Shown piece by piece: positions 8,766-17,437 of a stretch of DNA of 64,000 bases; the stretch's first letter is position 1, and the number at the start of each line of letters is the position of its first letter. The notes beneath the pieces are model-generated. The model worked only from the letters and a program-made list of their open reading frames with translations. It searched no databases and was not told the origin of the DNA. The stretch covers positions 124,001 to 188,000 of the forward strand of contig CAMYXP010000002.1 of assembly GCA_947303085.1 (NCBI GenBank), in the 5' to 3' direction. Source of the stretch: an uncultured Bacteroidales bacterium (lineage in GTDB: Bacteria > Bacteroidota > Bacteroidia > Bacteroidales > F082). Made by a program: the position numbers and the translations under genes.

Positions 8766-10952
8766 TTAATATTTTGATAATTTCCATTTTATTCCGCCAT
8801 AGAACATTATTCCGTCGATTGGTCCGTAAACCATAGTGGCATCGAAGTTTTCGCCCCACGGGTCATCGTAGCCGATAATCGGATCTTTCTGCATGAAATT
8901 GGTTATATTCTCAGCTCCAATGTAAACATTTCCCCAACGGAACCATCTGAGTATCTGTGCGTTAAGCAGCTGATACGGGTCAAATGTACCGAACCCGTCA
9001 GGCATGCGACCGCCGCCGTTAAGCTGCAAAGTAAGGTCGAACTGCCATATCTCGAGCGGAGTCTTGTAGGTAGCCGTCACCAAACCCTTGTAACGACTGG
9101 TCAAAGGCTTCTCGCGAAGTGTACCGTTGATGGTGGTCTTCACGTCGTTATACCTGAACGCGCCAAGCAGCGAGAAACCCTCGAAAAACGGGTATGTCGC
9201 GTCAATTTGGAAGGTATGCGAATAAGATAATCCGTCGAGGTTGCTGAAACGCACCTTGTGAACGTCACTGTCGAGGTCGGTAATCACCTGATTTATGAAG
9301 TCGGTATAATAGTATTCAAGATTGAGAATCAAGCACTTATCAAAAATATCAATATCAAATGACGCTGTAGCGCCATAGTTCCATGCCTCTTCCTGTTTAA
9401 GGTTGTCGTCGACAATAATGTCGCGGCTACTTGCCAAAAGTGTATGATTATCAAGCATTGGGCGTGGCGTACGATAGCCTTTACCTGCCGAGAAACGCAG
9501 CTTCAAAAGCTCACCGGCCGATATTTTCACGTGGGCACGAGGTGTGAAAAACGCACCGTACAAATCGCTGTAATCGCCACGGAAACCTGCCATAAACACA
9601 AACACATCATTATAATTGAACGTGTATTGAGCGTAGGCGCCTCCGATATTTTCATCAGGAGCTTTGATGAGATTAGGCATAAGCTCCAGCTTCCAACGCT
9701 CATCGAAGCAGTCATGATTAAACGACAAACCAGTTGATATACTGTGATTTGGCGTTAATTCCGACTCAAACATCAGCTGTGCGTATGCGTTGTTATTGTT
9801 CACGTCATACGTCCTTAAGCCGTAATATGAGTTCATTTTATGTATCGAACCCGACAAAATCAAGGCGATGTTGGTGTTTTTCACCTCATCGAAGATATAG
9901 GCGTTTTTAAGGACGCCTTCATAACGCTCAGAGCCTATAAATATCTTAAACAATTGATTATCAGCGCTCATTCTATTCATCGAATGATGACTCTCTGTCA
10001 TCTGTCCCCCGTTTCTCTCCTCTTTCAATCCCTTGACATAGGCCTGCATGACATAATGATTCTTTTTATACATCCAGCGGTTCATGACATCAACCTGCTG
10101 CACTTTCGGCATGTCCATGAATCCGTCGCCGTTGCCGTCGTGTTCCATCCACATATTCTCGTAATGCGCTAATAATCCGGTACTTAGCGCATCATTCAAA
10201 TGCAAATTACCTTCAACATTTGCCTCAAATTTCAAGTCGCTGTCGAGGAACAGATTCACGTCGAGTTCCTCGTCGAGCTGAGGTTTAAGGTATTCCACGT
10301 TGATCTGTCCGGTTATCGACTCATAGCCGTTTTTCACCGTGGCAGCGCCTTTCGACACCTGAATGGAATGCATCCATGTGCCGGGGATGTAACCCAGTGA
10401 AAACGGAGCTGCGGCGCCTCTGAATGCCGGCACATTTTCAGTCAGCATCTGCACGTAACCGCCTGATAATCCAAGGAGTTTGATTTGTTGGGCACCTGTA
10501 GCGGCATCGCTGTATTCCACATCAACAGACGGGTTGGTTGAGAAGCTCTCGCCGAGGTTACAGCAGGCGGCACGACAAAGCTCGGTACTTGTAGTAATCT
10601 CAATGTTTTCGGCCCCTTTCGCCTTCATCCTGCCCGGACGCTGTGATTTCACCACGACATCATCGAGGGTTATCTCGCCATGAAGCGTTATCTCAACAAA
10701 ATCAAGGCCTTCACAAGAAGTGGTATCGTTTTCAAAGCCGACGTATGAAGTCACCAGAGAGTTGATATCAGGTCTTTTTTCCAAAACAAAATTACCATTC
10801 TCATCGGTGGTAGCGCCGAAATTAGTGCCTTTCCAAACAACATTGGCACCAATCAAAGCATTGCCGTCGCTGTCTTTGACAACGCCTCTCACCTGCGACA
10901 ACGAGGTAATCGACAGGAAACACAATATTATCGATATTAGTAGCTTTTTCAT
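8766..10952 (-). CDS. TonB-dependent receptor of the metal-associated CarboxypepD_reg type
   Basis: The 728-residue outer-membrane receptor has a signal peptide (about 1-20), an N-terminal CarboxypepD_reg-like domain (about 20-100), a plug domain and a beta-barrel ending in GGIKWKLSKY. The plug begins with the cysteine-rich ELCRAACCNLGESF followed by NPSVDVEYSDAATGAQQIKL. This is characteristic of receptors that sit beside HMA-domain proteins and are thought to import copper or another soft metal. The HMA gene follows after four bases. The substrate is inferred. Confidence 0.87.
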   Translation of the reverse strand: MKKLLISIILCFLSITSLSQVRGVVKDSDGNALIGANVVWKGTNFGATTDENGNFVLEKRPDINSLVTSYVGFENDTTSCEGLDFVEITLHGEITLDDVVVKSQRPGRMKAKGAENIEITTSTELCRAACCNLGESFSTNPSVDVEYSDAATGAQQIKLLGLSGGYVQMLTENVPAFRGAAAPFSLGYIPGTWMHSIQVSKGAATVKNGYESITGQINVEYLKPQLDEELDVNLFLDSDLKFEANVEGNLHLNDALSTGLLAHYENMWMEHDGNGDGFMDMPKVQQVDVMNRWMYKKNHYVMQAYVKGLKEERNGGQMTESHHSMNRMSADNQLFKIFIGSERYEGVLKNAYIFDEVKNTNIALILSGSIHKMNSYYGLRTYDVNNNNAYAQLMFESELTPNHSISTGLSFNHDCFDERWKLELMPNLIKAPDENIGGAYAQYTFNYNDVFVFMAGFRGDYSDLYGAFFTPRAHVKISAGELLKLRFSAGKGYRTPRPMLDNHTLLASSRDIIVDDNLKQEEAWNYGATASFDIDIFDKCLILNLEYYYTDFINQVITDLDSDVHKVRFSNLDGLSYSHTFQIDATYPFFEGFSLLGAFRYNDVKTTINGTLREKPLTSRYKGLVTATYKTPLEIWQFDLTLQLNGGGRMPDGFGTFDPYQLLNAQILRWFRWGNVYIGAENITNFMQKDPIIGYDDPWGENFDATMVYGPIDGIMFYGGIKWKLSKY

Positions 10953-10967
10953 TAGTCAGTCAGTTTT

Positions 10968-12485
10968 TCAGTTTCTCCGAATCAATTTGTTAATAATGTC
11001 ATTTATCTGTTTCGAGACTTTCAAAACATATATCAAAGTCAATCCGACAATGACCAAAAGTCCGGTTCTCACTACCGCCTCGACGATTTTTACAGCCATT
11101 GCATCATACTTAAAGTAAATTATAGGATTTGATATATATTTCACTGATAGCCAATTTATTACAAAAAGTAATATCATCACAAAAACAACCACAACCTCAT
11201 TCCATGAAAATGGCGAAATCTTAGTTTTCCACATGATCAAAGCAAGCAAAAGCAAGTAGTAAATCGAGAACGAAATTATCGACGACCAGGCCGCTCCTGT
11301 CATGCCGAGAACAGGTATCAGGTTGTTGTTGAAGATGATGGCGCTTATCGTGAGTACAGCCGTGAAGACGAGCTGAAGATAATACCATTTTGAATAGCTG
11401 AGAACTGTAACGCCTATATTCAGCGAGGAATTGACGAGTTTGGCAAGTCCGAGAAGGAAGAAAACCCATTTTCCCGCTATATATTTTTCGCCATTCGGAA
11501 GAAGATCAAAAAACAGGTCGATGTTTATCCAGATAATGAGAAAAACGAAGGCACCCGCAATGAGCTGATGCAGCGAAACGCTCTTGCAAATCTCCGCAGC
11601 CCTTTGATTATCATTGTCTTTCATCGCCTGAGAGATAATAGGACGAGATATTGCCGACACCGAGCGATAAGGTATTTCGACCAGATTAGCCATGTAAGAA
11701 GCTATGGTGTAGATACCTGTGATAGCCAGTCCGAGCTGGGCTGAGATAAAGAAAGTGTTGAGGCTCGGGATGATGTTGCCTATCACCGCCGCTACGGTCA
11801 GAAACAAGGTATAAAACATAAAATCTTTGCGCAGCCACTTTGAAATATGTCCGGGTTCAATCTTAAATGATATCTTCGACAGACAAAGTAAGTAAATGAT
11901 ATTCAAGAGTGTAGCAACAAGATAAGTCAAGCACAATCCCAACACCATCCAGTCGAGACTGATGATGCCGGTGATGTATAAAATGTAGTCGGCGAGGGTT
12001 AAGATTCGCACTCCCACTTCCCTTATCATCTTCGGAACCACTATGCGCATCAGGATGTTGGCGTTGGTTTCGAACACCGTCATGTACATCATGAAAAACG
12101 CCATCGGGATGACGAGGTAGATATAATCAACAAACAGAGCCGATTTTTCGGAGAACATGTTGATTATCAGATCTTTAAAGAAGAAAAACAGTATTGTGAT
12201 GATGACGAATCCTATCAGCGGGACTATCAGTGTCCATCCGAAGAAACCATGATCGCGGCTGTCTTTGTCACGAAAATAAGGGTAATAGCGCAGAGCCGAG
12301 GTGTTGGTGCCGAGAGAAGCGAGTCCGGAGAGCAGAATGGCGGCGTCGGCCATCACACGGGTGAGGCCTATCTCCTCCTGCGTGAGATATTTGGTCATCA
12401 CGAAGAAGGTGGTAATGAACCCGACGGCCACGCCGATGTAGTTCATTATCGTGCCTTTGATGCTCTGCCGAATTACTATTCCCAT
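10968..12485 (-). CDS. Polysaccharide flippase (Wzx/MATE-like membrane protein)
   Basis: The 505-residue protein is almost wholly hydrophobic, with about 12-14 predicted membrane helices. Its N-terminus (MGIVIRQSIKGTIMNYIGVAVGF, in part) is typical of the polysaccharide biosynthesis (PST) branch of the MOP superfamily. These proteins flip undecaprenyl-linked oligosaccharides across the inner membrane. The start overlaps the gpsA stop by one base (TGATG), and the TonB receptor gene follows after 15 bases. The glycosyltransferase and methyltransferase further down could supply the cargo (inference). Confidence 0.85.
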   Translation of the reverse strand: MGIVIRQSIKGTIMNYIGVAVGFITTFFVMTKYLTQEEIGLTRVMADAAILLSGLASLGTNTSALRYYPYFRDKDSRDHGFFGWTLIVPLIGFVIITILFFFFKDLIINMFSEKSALFVDYIYLVIPMAFFMMYMTVFETNANILMRIVVPKMIREVGVRILTLADYILYITGIISLDWMVLGLCLTYLVATLLNIIYLLCLSKISFKIEPGHISKWLRKDFMFYTLFLTVAAVIGNIIPSLNTFFISAQLGLAITGIYTIASYMANLVEIPYRSVSAISRPIISQAMKDNDNQRAAEICKSVSLHQLIAGAFVFLIIWINIDLFFDLLPNGEKYIAGKWVFFLLGLAKLVNSSLNIGVTVLSYSKWYYLQLVFTAVLTISAIIFNNNLIPVLGMTGAAWSSIISFSIYYLLLLALIMWKTKISPFSWNEVVVVFVMILLFVINWLSVKYISNPIIYFKYDAMAVKIVEAVVRTGLLVIVGLTLIYVLKVSKQINDIINKLIRRN

Positions 12486-13459
12486 CAGTTTTTCAAAATA
12501 TTTTTGATGAAATTGCGGGTTGGATATCTTTTATCGTTGAGCATGTGATAAAGCTCGTTTATCAGAGGGAATGAATTTATATCCATTTGATTATCAACGA
12601 TTTTCTTATAGAAGATATCCGCTGCGATACGACCTTCGAGAACGACATTGTCGGAGATACTTGTGTTGAAAAAGCCTTTTCCGATGAGAAGTCCTAGGGT
12701 ACGGTTGCGGCTCATATCATTGAGTGCGGTGAGCGAGAAATCGCCGAAACCGCAGTAGTTGTACATCGTGATCTCTTTACCTCCGAAAGCTGTGATAAGC
12801 TGATGCATCTCATTGAGAGCCATAGTGATAAATATCGAACGGAGGTTTGCCGAGTCAAGGTTGGCGTCGACGATTCCGATGATGATGGCGTAGATGTTTT
12901 TCAGGATTGAGGCATATTCAACGCCCGTCACGTCGGTAGTGAAATCGGTACGAATTATGGTACCGTCGAACACGTCGGTGATGATTTTATAGAGCGACTC
13001 GTCGGTCGTGGCGGCGGTGAGACCTGTATCCTGCCTGTTGATGATTTCGCGGGCGAACGAAGGGCCTTTCAGTGTCATCAACGGATTGTAAATCAATGTC
13101 TTAATGCTATCAGGAATGATTTCTCCGCCATTGCCGAAGCCTTTTGCAAGGTTCACTATGAGAGCGGTCGGGTTGAAATAAGCCTTGTTTTCCCTGATAT
13201 AATCGACCACTGCTGTCGAAGGCATAGCCAAAAATATGACATTAGCCTCGAGAAGCACGTTTTTATCGCCTGTAGCATGAAGATTCTCATTGAGTTTGTA
13301 TTTCGGGAAATAGATAGTGTTGACATGACAGTTATTGATCATCTCAATCACTTCATTTTCAATGGAAAGGAGATATATCTCATCTTTATTCTTAGCTGCC
13401 AGCACATCGCCTATAGCCGTCGCAATAGCTCCGCTTCCGATAAATACAATTTTTCGCAT
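12485..13459 (-). CDS. gpsA: NAD(P)-dependent glycerol-3-phosphate dehydrogenase
   Basis: The 324-residue enzyme makes sn-glycerol-3-phosphate from dihydroxyacetone phosphate for phospholipid synthesis. It has the N-terminal nucleotide-binding IGSGAIATAIGDVL, LKGPSFAREI, YASILKNIYAI with the catalytic lysine, and the family signature GFGDFSLTALNDMSRNRTLG. The glycine-rich loop is unusual: GAIATAI replaces the common GxWGTAL/A, so this is a divergent member. It is first in the minus-strand envelope operon and has a -7 element at 13483-13476. Confidence 0.88.
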   Translation of the reverse strand: MRKIVFIGSGAIATAIGDVLAAKNKDEIYLLSIENEVIEMINNCHVNTIYFPKYKLNENLHATGDKNVLLEANVIFLAMPSTAVVDYIRENKAYFNPTALIVNLAKGFGNGGEIIPDSIKTLIYNPLMTLKGPSFAREIINRQDTGLTAATTDESLYKIITDVFDGTIIRTDFTTDVTGVEYASILKNIYAIIIGIVDANLDSANLRSIFITMALNEMHQLITAFGGKEITMYNYCGFGDFSLTALNDMSRNRTLGLLIGKGFFNTSISDNVVLEGRIAADIFYKKIVDNQMDINSFPLINELYHMLNDKRYPTRNFIKNILKN

Positions 13460-13475
13460 TTTAATAAAATTTTTG

Positions 13476-13520
13476 CAAAAATAATAAAAAAGACCTTAGA
13501 CTTTAGACTTTAGACCTTAG
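13476..13520 (-). promoter_or_regulatory. gpsA promoter with an AGACTTT heptad array upstream
   Basis: Read on the minus strand, TATTTTTG (13483-13476) is the -7 element, 17 bases before the gpsA ATG. The place where a -33 TTTG should be is filled by four exact 7-bp units on the plus strand (13491-13518: AGACCTT, AGACTTT, AGACTTT, AGACCTT) and a T-run. Almost the same 55-60 bp block precedes the sulfatase gene at 45465-45527. Confidence 0.6.
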
Positions 13521-13529
13521 TTTTTTTTA

Positions 13530-14492
13530 TTATTGTACATTTTTGCCGGTTGAATTGGCTGGAAGGGCTTTGTTTTCCGCGAGGAAAATAGAGGCATCCA
13601 ACTCGTAGCCGACGAGGACGATGATGCAGTTCACGTACATCCACATCATGAAGATGATGAGACCGCCGATGGAGCCGTAAAGCGCGTTGTAGTTGGAGAA
13701 ATTGACGATGTAGAAATTGAATCCTATGGTTCCTATGATGAAAAGCACGGTAAACATGATAGTTCCGGGCGTAAAGAGTCGGAATTTCCTGTCTTTTTGC
13801 GGGTTTCCGAAATAGTAAAGCACCGCTATCGCGACAAGTAGGGCGAACACTGTCAGCAGCCACCATCCTATGTCTATCAAGGTGATGACCAAGCCGTTGT
13901 AGAAATGAATTCTATTGAAAAACCAAGGCAAAACATCGTTTCCAATAATGATGAGGGCCATGGAAAGCAGCAGCAGGACTCCGAGAATCAGTGTGGTGAG
14001 GAGTGCTCCGGCATACATCTTCATGAACGACATTTTTCCTATATGGTTGACACCCATGTCGAAGCCGCGGAAGAAGGCGCGGATGGCACCTGATGCGAAG
14101 TAAAACGCCATGATGATACCTATCGACATAAGGGTGTTATGTTGATGTGACATAATCTCGTCGATGGTACCCACCACCCTGCCGGCAATATTCTGAGGCA
14201 CAATTTGATGGATAAAATCGACTATGGTCTCCTGCACGCCTTCGAGCGGCATATAAGGGATGAAGGTGAACAGTACCATCACCGCAGGAAAAATCGCCAG
14301 AAACACGTTGAAAGCCACAGCCGCGGCACGGTCGGTGAGATAGCCTTTTGTGAAGCCTTCCAGGAAACAAACGAGGACATCGTAGAGAGGCTTGCCGTGA
14401 AAACCAGGCAGCGTAAGGTTTTTAAGCCAACGCACCGCCTTGATTTCCAATAAGAAAAGACGTTTTTTATATTTCTCGATGTTTATTTTCAT
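13530..14492 (-). CDS. YihY/BrkB family inner-membrane protein
   Basis: The 320-residue protein has six or so hydrophobic helices and the family hallmarks: TDRAAAVAFNVFLAIFPAVM near the first helix, GAIRAFFRGFDMGVN, and GSIGGLIIFMMWMYVNCIIV near the end. The YihY (UPF0761) family is widespread but its biochemical role is unsettled; some members have been proposed to be transporters. The gene stands alone with a -7 element TAATTTTG at 14511-14504 on the minus strand, shortly before the ATG. Confidence 0.88.
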   Translation of the reverse strand: MKINIEKYKKRLFLLEIKAVRWLKNLTLPGFHGKPLYDVLVCFLEGFTKGYLTDRAAAVAFNVFLAIFPAVMVLFTFIPYMPLEGVQETIVDFIHQIVPQNIAGRVVGTIDEIMSHQHNTLMSIGIIMAFYFASGAIRAFFRGFDMGVNHIGKMSFMKMYAGALLTTLILGVLLLLSMALIIIGNDVLPWFFNRIHFYNGLVITLIDIGWWLLTVFALLVAIAVLYYFGNPQKDRKFRLFTPGTIMFTVLFIIGTIGFNFYIVNFSNYNALYGSIGGLIIFMMWMYVNCIIVLVGYELDASIFLAENKALPANSTGKNVQ

Positions 14493-14503
14493 GATAATGA
14501 TTG

Positions 14504-14511
14504 CAAAATTA
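14504..14511 (-). promoter_or_regulatory. -7 element of the YihY gene
   Basis: TAATTTTG on the minus strand, 12 bases upstream of the ATG at 14492. No clear -33 TTTG is visible at the expected spacing. Confidence 0.5.
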
Positions 14512-14558
14512 TAAAAAAAAACAATAGGAATATTCTTTTTTCATGAGATTTATTAACC

Positions 14559-14615
14559 TGCGGTTAATGCTTTCGCTTCGGTCGAAATGACATATTGAAA
14601 ATTTTATTATTTTTG
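14559..14615 (+). promoter_or_regulatory. REP-like half element and rseC promoter
   Basis: A single REP-like unit (CTTTCGCTTCGGTCGAAATGACA, in part; about 14567-14591) is followed by the -7 element TATTTTTG at 14608-14615, 17 bases before the rseC ATG. The repeat occupies the position where a -33 element would be expected. Confidence 0.5.
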
Positions 14616-14631
14616 CAAAAATTTCAGAGAA

Positions 14632-15042
14632 ATGAAAGACTATGTATCACATCCTGGCGTGGTTGTCGGGATTAACGATAAAGACCTTGAAATTGAGATA
14701 CTTAGCGCAAGCTCTTGCGGTTCTTGCGGCATAAAATCGGCCTGTGGAATGTCGGAGATGACAGAGAAACGCATCACGGTGCCGAAGCCCGACGACAAAG
14801 AATTCATCGTGGGGCAGCCTGTAAGCATAAAAATGAACGTGGAGCAAGGCAACAAAGCGGCGCTTTTCGCCTACCTCATCCCTGCCCTTCTGATGATAGC
14901 TTTGATAGTGATTCTCAGCAACTTAAACATCAAAGAATGGATTGCGGCGCTCGCCGGAGTCGGAGTCGTGGCGGTGTATTACGGAATACTTTATTTTTTC
15001 AAAGAAAAACTGAAAGCGGAGTTTAAATACGAGATACAATAA
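14632..15042 (+). CDS. rseC: RseC/SoxR-reducing-system family protein
   Basis: The 136-residue protein has an N-terminal cytoplasmic part with a cysteine cluster (SSCGSCGIKSACG, a potential Fe-S or metal site). Two membrane helices follow (about 77-96 and 101-120). RseC proteins are linked to the Rnf/Rsx complex and to keeping SoxR reduced in enterobacteria. In Bacteroidales the gene commonly precedes rnfB, as it does here. It has its own promoter, and rnfB follows after 169 bases with another promoter, so the two need not always be transcribed together. Confidence 0.85.
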   Translation: MKDYVSHPGVVVGINDKDLEIEILSASSCGSCGIKSACGMSEMTEKRITVPKPDDKEFIVGQPVSIKMNVEQGNKAALFAYLIPALLMIALIVILSNLNIKEWIAALAGVGVVAVYYGILYFFKEKLKAEFKYEIQ

Positions 15043-15054
15043 GAATGCGATAAG

Positions 15055-15092
15055 AGATTTCTCCGCTTCGCTCCTGTCGAATGACGGGTTAG
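15055..15092 (+). repeat. REP-like unit between rseC and rnfB
   Basis: GAGATTTCTCCGCTTCGCTC followed by CTGTCGAATGACGGG is one unit of the dispersed GAGATT...GAATGAC family, just after the rseC stop. Confidence 0.55.
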
Positions 15093-15132
15093 TCCCTAGC
15101 TATTAACGAGTTACATTTTTTGCAAAATTTCT

Positions 15133-15164
15133 TTTGTTTAATTAATATAAAATTAGTAATTTTG
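15133..15164 (+). promoter_or_regulatory. Promoter of the rnf operon
   Basis: TTTG at 15133-15136, a 20-base spacer and TAATTTTG at 15157-15164 match the Bacteroidota consensus closely. The leader to the rnfB ATG at 15212 is roughly 40 bases. It is the only strong promoter seen upstream of the continuous 20-kb gene run that ends with nqrF. Confidence 0.75.
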
Positions 15165-15211
15165 CACCGCTAAAAATATGGTTTGAAATTTAACTCATTA
15201 ATTCTATTCGC

Positions 15212-16081
15212 ATGAATAACATTTTACTATGGTCCCTGATTATTCTGGGAATTTTAGGCGGAGTAGCGGCGGTGATATTGTTCTTCGTCGCGAAGAAGTT
15301 CAAGGTTGAGGAGAACCCGCTCATCGACGAGGTGGAGTCAGTGCTTGCTGGCGCCAACTGCGGTGGCTGCGGTTTCGCCGGCTGTCGTAACTTCGCGGAG
15401 GCTTGTGTTAAGGCCGCTGCCGAGAAGAAGAGTCTGGCAGGTTTGAACTGCCCTAGCTCCGACATGTCTAAAGTGGCAGGATTGCTTGGACTTACCGCTA
15501 CCGTTGCCGAGCCGATGATCGCAGTAGTGCGTTGCAACGGTACTTGTGAAAACGCGCCTTCGAAGGTGCATTATGAAGGAGCCGACATCTGCGGTTTCGC
15601 CAACACCCTTTACGCTGGCGAGAACGGATGTCCTAACGGCTGTCTGGGTTTGGGCGACTGCGTGAAGAAATGCCAGTTTGACGCCCTCCACATCAACAAA
15701 GAGACAGGTCTTCCAGAGGTCGACGAAGACAAATGCGTGGGCTGCGGCGCTTGTGCCAAGGCTTGTCCGCGCGGTGTCATCGAGATTCGTGCAAAGGGCA
15801 AGAACAACCGTCGTGTTTATGTGGCGTGCAACAACGTGGAGAAAGGCGCTGTCGCGATGAAGAACTGCAAGGTGAGCTGCATCGCCTGCCAGAAGTGCTT
15901 CAAGACTTGCCCGTTCGAGGCTATCGAGATGCGCGGCAACCTCGCTTACATCGACTTCACGAAGTGCAAGCAGTGCCGTAAGTGCGTCGAGGTCTGCCCA
16001 CGCGGAAGCATACACGAGGTCAACTTCCCGCCAAGGAAGCCGAAAGTAGAAGAACCGAAAGTAGAAGAAGTAAAAGCATAG
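15212..16081 (+). CDS. rnfB: Rnf electron transport complex subunit B
   Basis: RnfB is the ferredoxin-accepting iron-sulfur subunit of the ion-pumping ferredoxin:NAD+ oxidoreductase. The 289-residue protein has one N-terminal membrane anchor (about 5-27) and the family Cys motif CGGCGFAGC. Several 4Fe-4S ferredoxin motifs follow: CPNGC...C, CVGCGACAKACP, CIACQKCFKTCP and CKQCRKCVEVCP. The C-terminal tail is charged and repetitive (KPKVEEPKVEEVKA). It is first in rnfBCDGEA, the gene order usual in Bacteroidales, and rnfC follows after three bases. Confidence 0.95.
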   Translation: MNNILLWSLIILGILGGVAAVILFFVAKKFKVEENPLIDEVESVLAGANCGGCGFAGCRNFAEACVKAAAEKKSLAGLNCPSSDMSKVAGLLGLTATVAEPMIAVVRCNGTCENAPSKVHYEGADICGFANTLYAGENGCPNGCLGLGDCVKKCQFDALHINKETGLPEVDEDKCVGCGACAKACPRGVIEIRAKGKNNRRVYVACNNVEKGAVAMKNCKVSCIACQKCFKTCPFEAIEMRGNLAYIDFTKCKQCRKCVEVCPRGSIHEVNFPPRKPKVEEPKVEEVKA

Positions 16082-16084
16082 TAT

Positions 16085-17434
16085 ATGAATCCAATTAAGA
16101 CATTTCCAAAAGGTGGAGTTCATCCGGAAGAGAACAAGCTTTCGTCGGACCAGCCTATAATCACATTTGAGATACCGAAACAGGTCATCATCCCGCTCGG
16201 TCAGTGTCTCGGCGCTCCGGCAGAGCCTATCGTCGCGAAAGGCGACAAGGTGAAGGTGGGACAGCTCATCGCCACGGCGAAGGGCTTCATCTCTGCCAAC
16301 GTGCACTCATCGGTGAGCGGCACCGTCAACAAGATTGACGATGTGATGGACCACACAGGCTATCGCAAGCCAGCCATTTTCATCGACGTGGAAGGCGACG
16401 AATGGCTTGAAGGCATCGACACCAGCGACACCTTAGTTAAAGACATAACACTCACCAGAGAAGAGATAGTGGAGCGCATCAAGCAGCACGGCATCGTGGG
16501 TCTTGGCGGCGCCACATTCCCGACATACGTCAAGTTGATGATACCTCAGGGCAAGAAAGCCGAGTACGTCATCATCAACGCGGCGGAATGCGAGCCTTAC
16601 CTCACCTGCGACAACCGACTGTTGATTGAGAAGCCATACGAATTCCTCGTGGGCGTGAAGGTGATAATGAAAGCCGTGGATGCTCCTAAGGGCGTCATCG
16701 GCATTGAGGTGAATAAGATTGAAGTAGCGAAGAAACTTGACGAGATCATCAAGAACGACAAGTATTTCGAGGGCATCGAGGTACAGCCGTTGAAGACAAA
16801 ATATCCTCAAGGCGGTGAGAAACAGATCATCAAGTCGGTGACAGGACGCGAGGTGCCGTCAGGCAAGCTGCCTATCGAGACAGGATGCGTGGTCGTCAAC
16901 GTGGCTTCGACATTCGCCATTTACGAAGCTGTTCAGAAGAACAAACCTTTGGTTTACCGTGTTGTGACAGTAACCGGCAAATCGGTGAAGAAGCCGTCGA
17001 ACTTCTTGGTAAGAATAGGAACACCTGCCAACATGCTCATCGAGGCTGTCGGCGGACTCCCAGAAGACACTGCCAACCTCATCAACGGCGGCCCAATGAT
17101 GGGTAAGTCGGTGAGTGTGACAACCTTCCCTACCATCAAAGGCACTTCAGGCATTCTGATGCTCAACGAGAAAGACGCTCAGCCGCGCAAGGTGAGCAAC
17201 TGCATCCGTTGCGGCAAGTGCATGCAGGCCTGCCCGATGGGTTTGGAGCCTTACCTCCTGAACCGTTTGGCGCGTCAGAACAACTTCGAGGAGACAGAGA
17301 AACACAATATCATGGACTGCATCGAATGCGGCTCATGCGAGTTCACCTGCCCTGCTAACATCCCGCTGGCGGATTACATCCGTTACGGCAAGACGAGAAC
17401 AGGACAAATTATTCGTTCACGTAATCAGAAATAG
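16085..17434 (+). CDS. rnfC: Rnf electron transport complex subunit C
   Basis: RnfC is the peripheral NADH/FMN-binding subunit. The 449-residue protein has the N-terminal GGVHPEENK, a flavin/NAD domain with GLGGATFPTYVK and INAAECEPYLTCD, and a C-terminal pair of 4Fe-4S sites (CIRCGKCMQACP and CIECGSCEFTCP). It lies three bases after rnfB and three bases before rnfD. The length is near that of short RnfC proteins without the long repetitive tail found in enterobacteria. Confidence 0.95.
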   Translation: MNPIKTFPKGGVHPEENKLSSDQPIITFEIPKQVIIPLGQCLGAPAEPIVAKGDKVKVGQLIATAKGFISANVHSSVSGTVNKIDDVMDHTGYRKPAIFIDVEGDEWLEGIDTSDTLVKDITLTREEIVERIKQHGIVGLGGATFPTYVKLMIPQGKKAEYVIINAAECEPYLTCDNRLLIEKPYEFLVGVKVIMKAVDAPKGVIGIEVNKIEVAKKLDEIIKNDKYFEGIEVQPLKTKYPQGGEKQIIKSVTGREVPSGKLPIETGCVVVNVASTFAIYEAVQKNKPLVYRVVTVTGKSVKKPSNFLVRIGTPANMLIEAVGGLPEDTANLINGGPMMGKSVSVTTFPTIKGTSGILMLNEKDAQPRKVSNCIRCGKCMQACPMGLEPYLLNRLARQNNFEETEKHNIMDCIECGSCEFTCPANIPLADYIRYGKTRTGQIIRSRNQK

Positions 17435-17437
17435 ACT

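Noticed and set aside
15043..15211. Riboswitch or small RNA before rnfB
   Set aside because: The gap is explained by a REP-like unit and a standard promoter; the remaining leader is about 40 bases without a recognisable structure.
15338..16306. 322-residue open frame antisense to rnfB
   Set aside because: It is the shadow of a conserved, Cys-rich rnfB frame; its protein is low-complexity and unlike any family, with no start signals.
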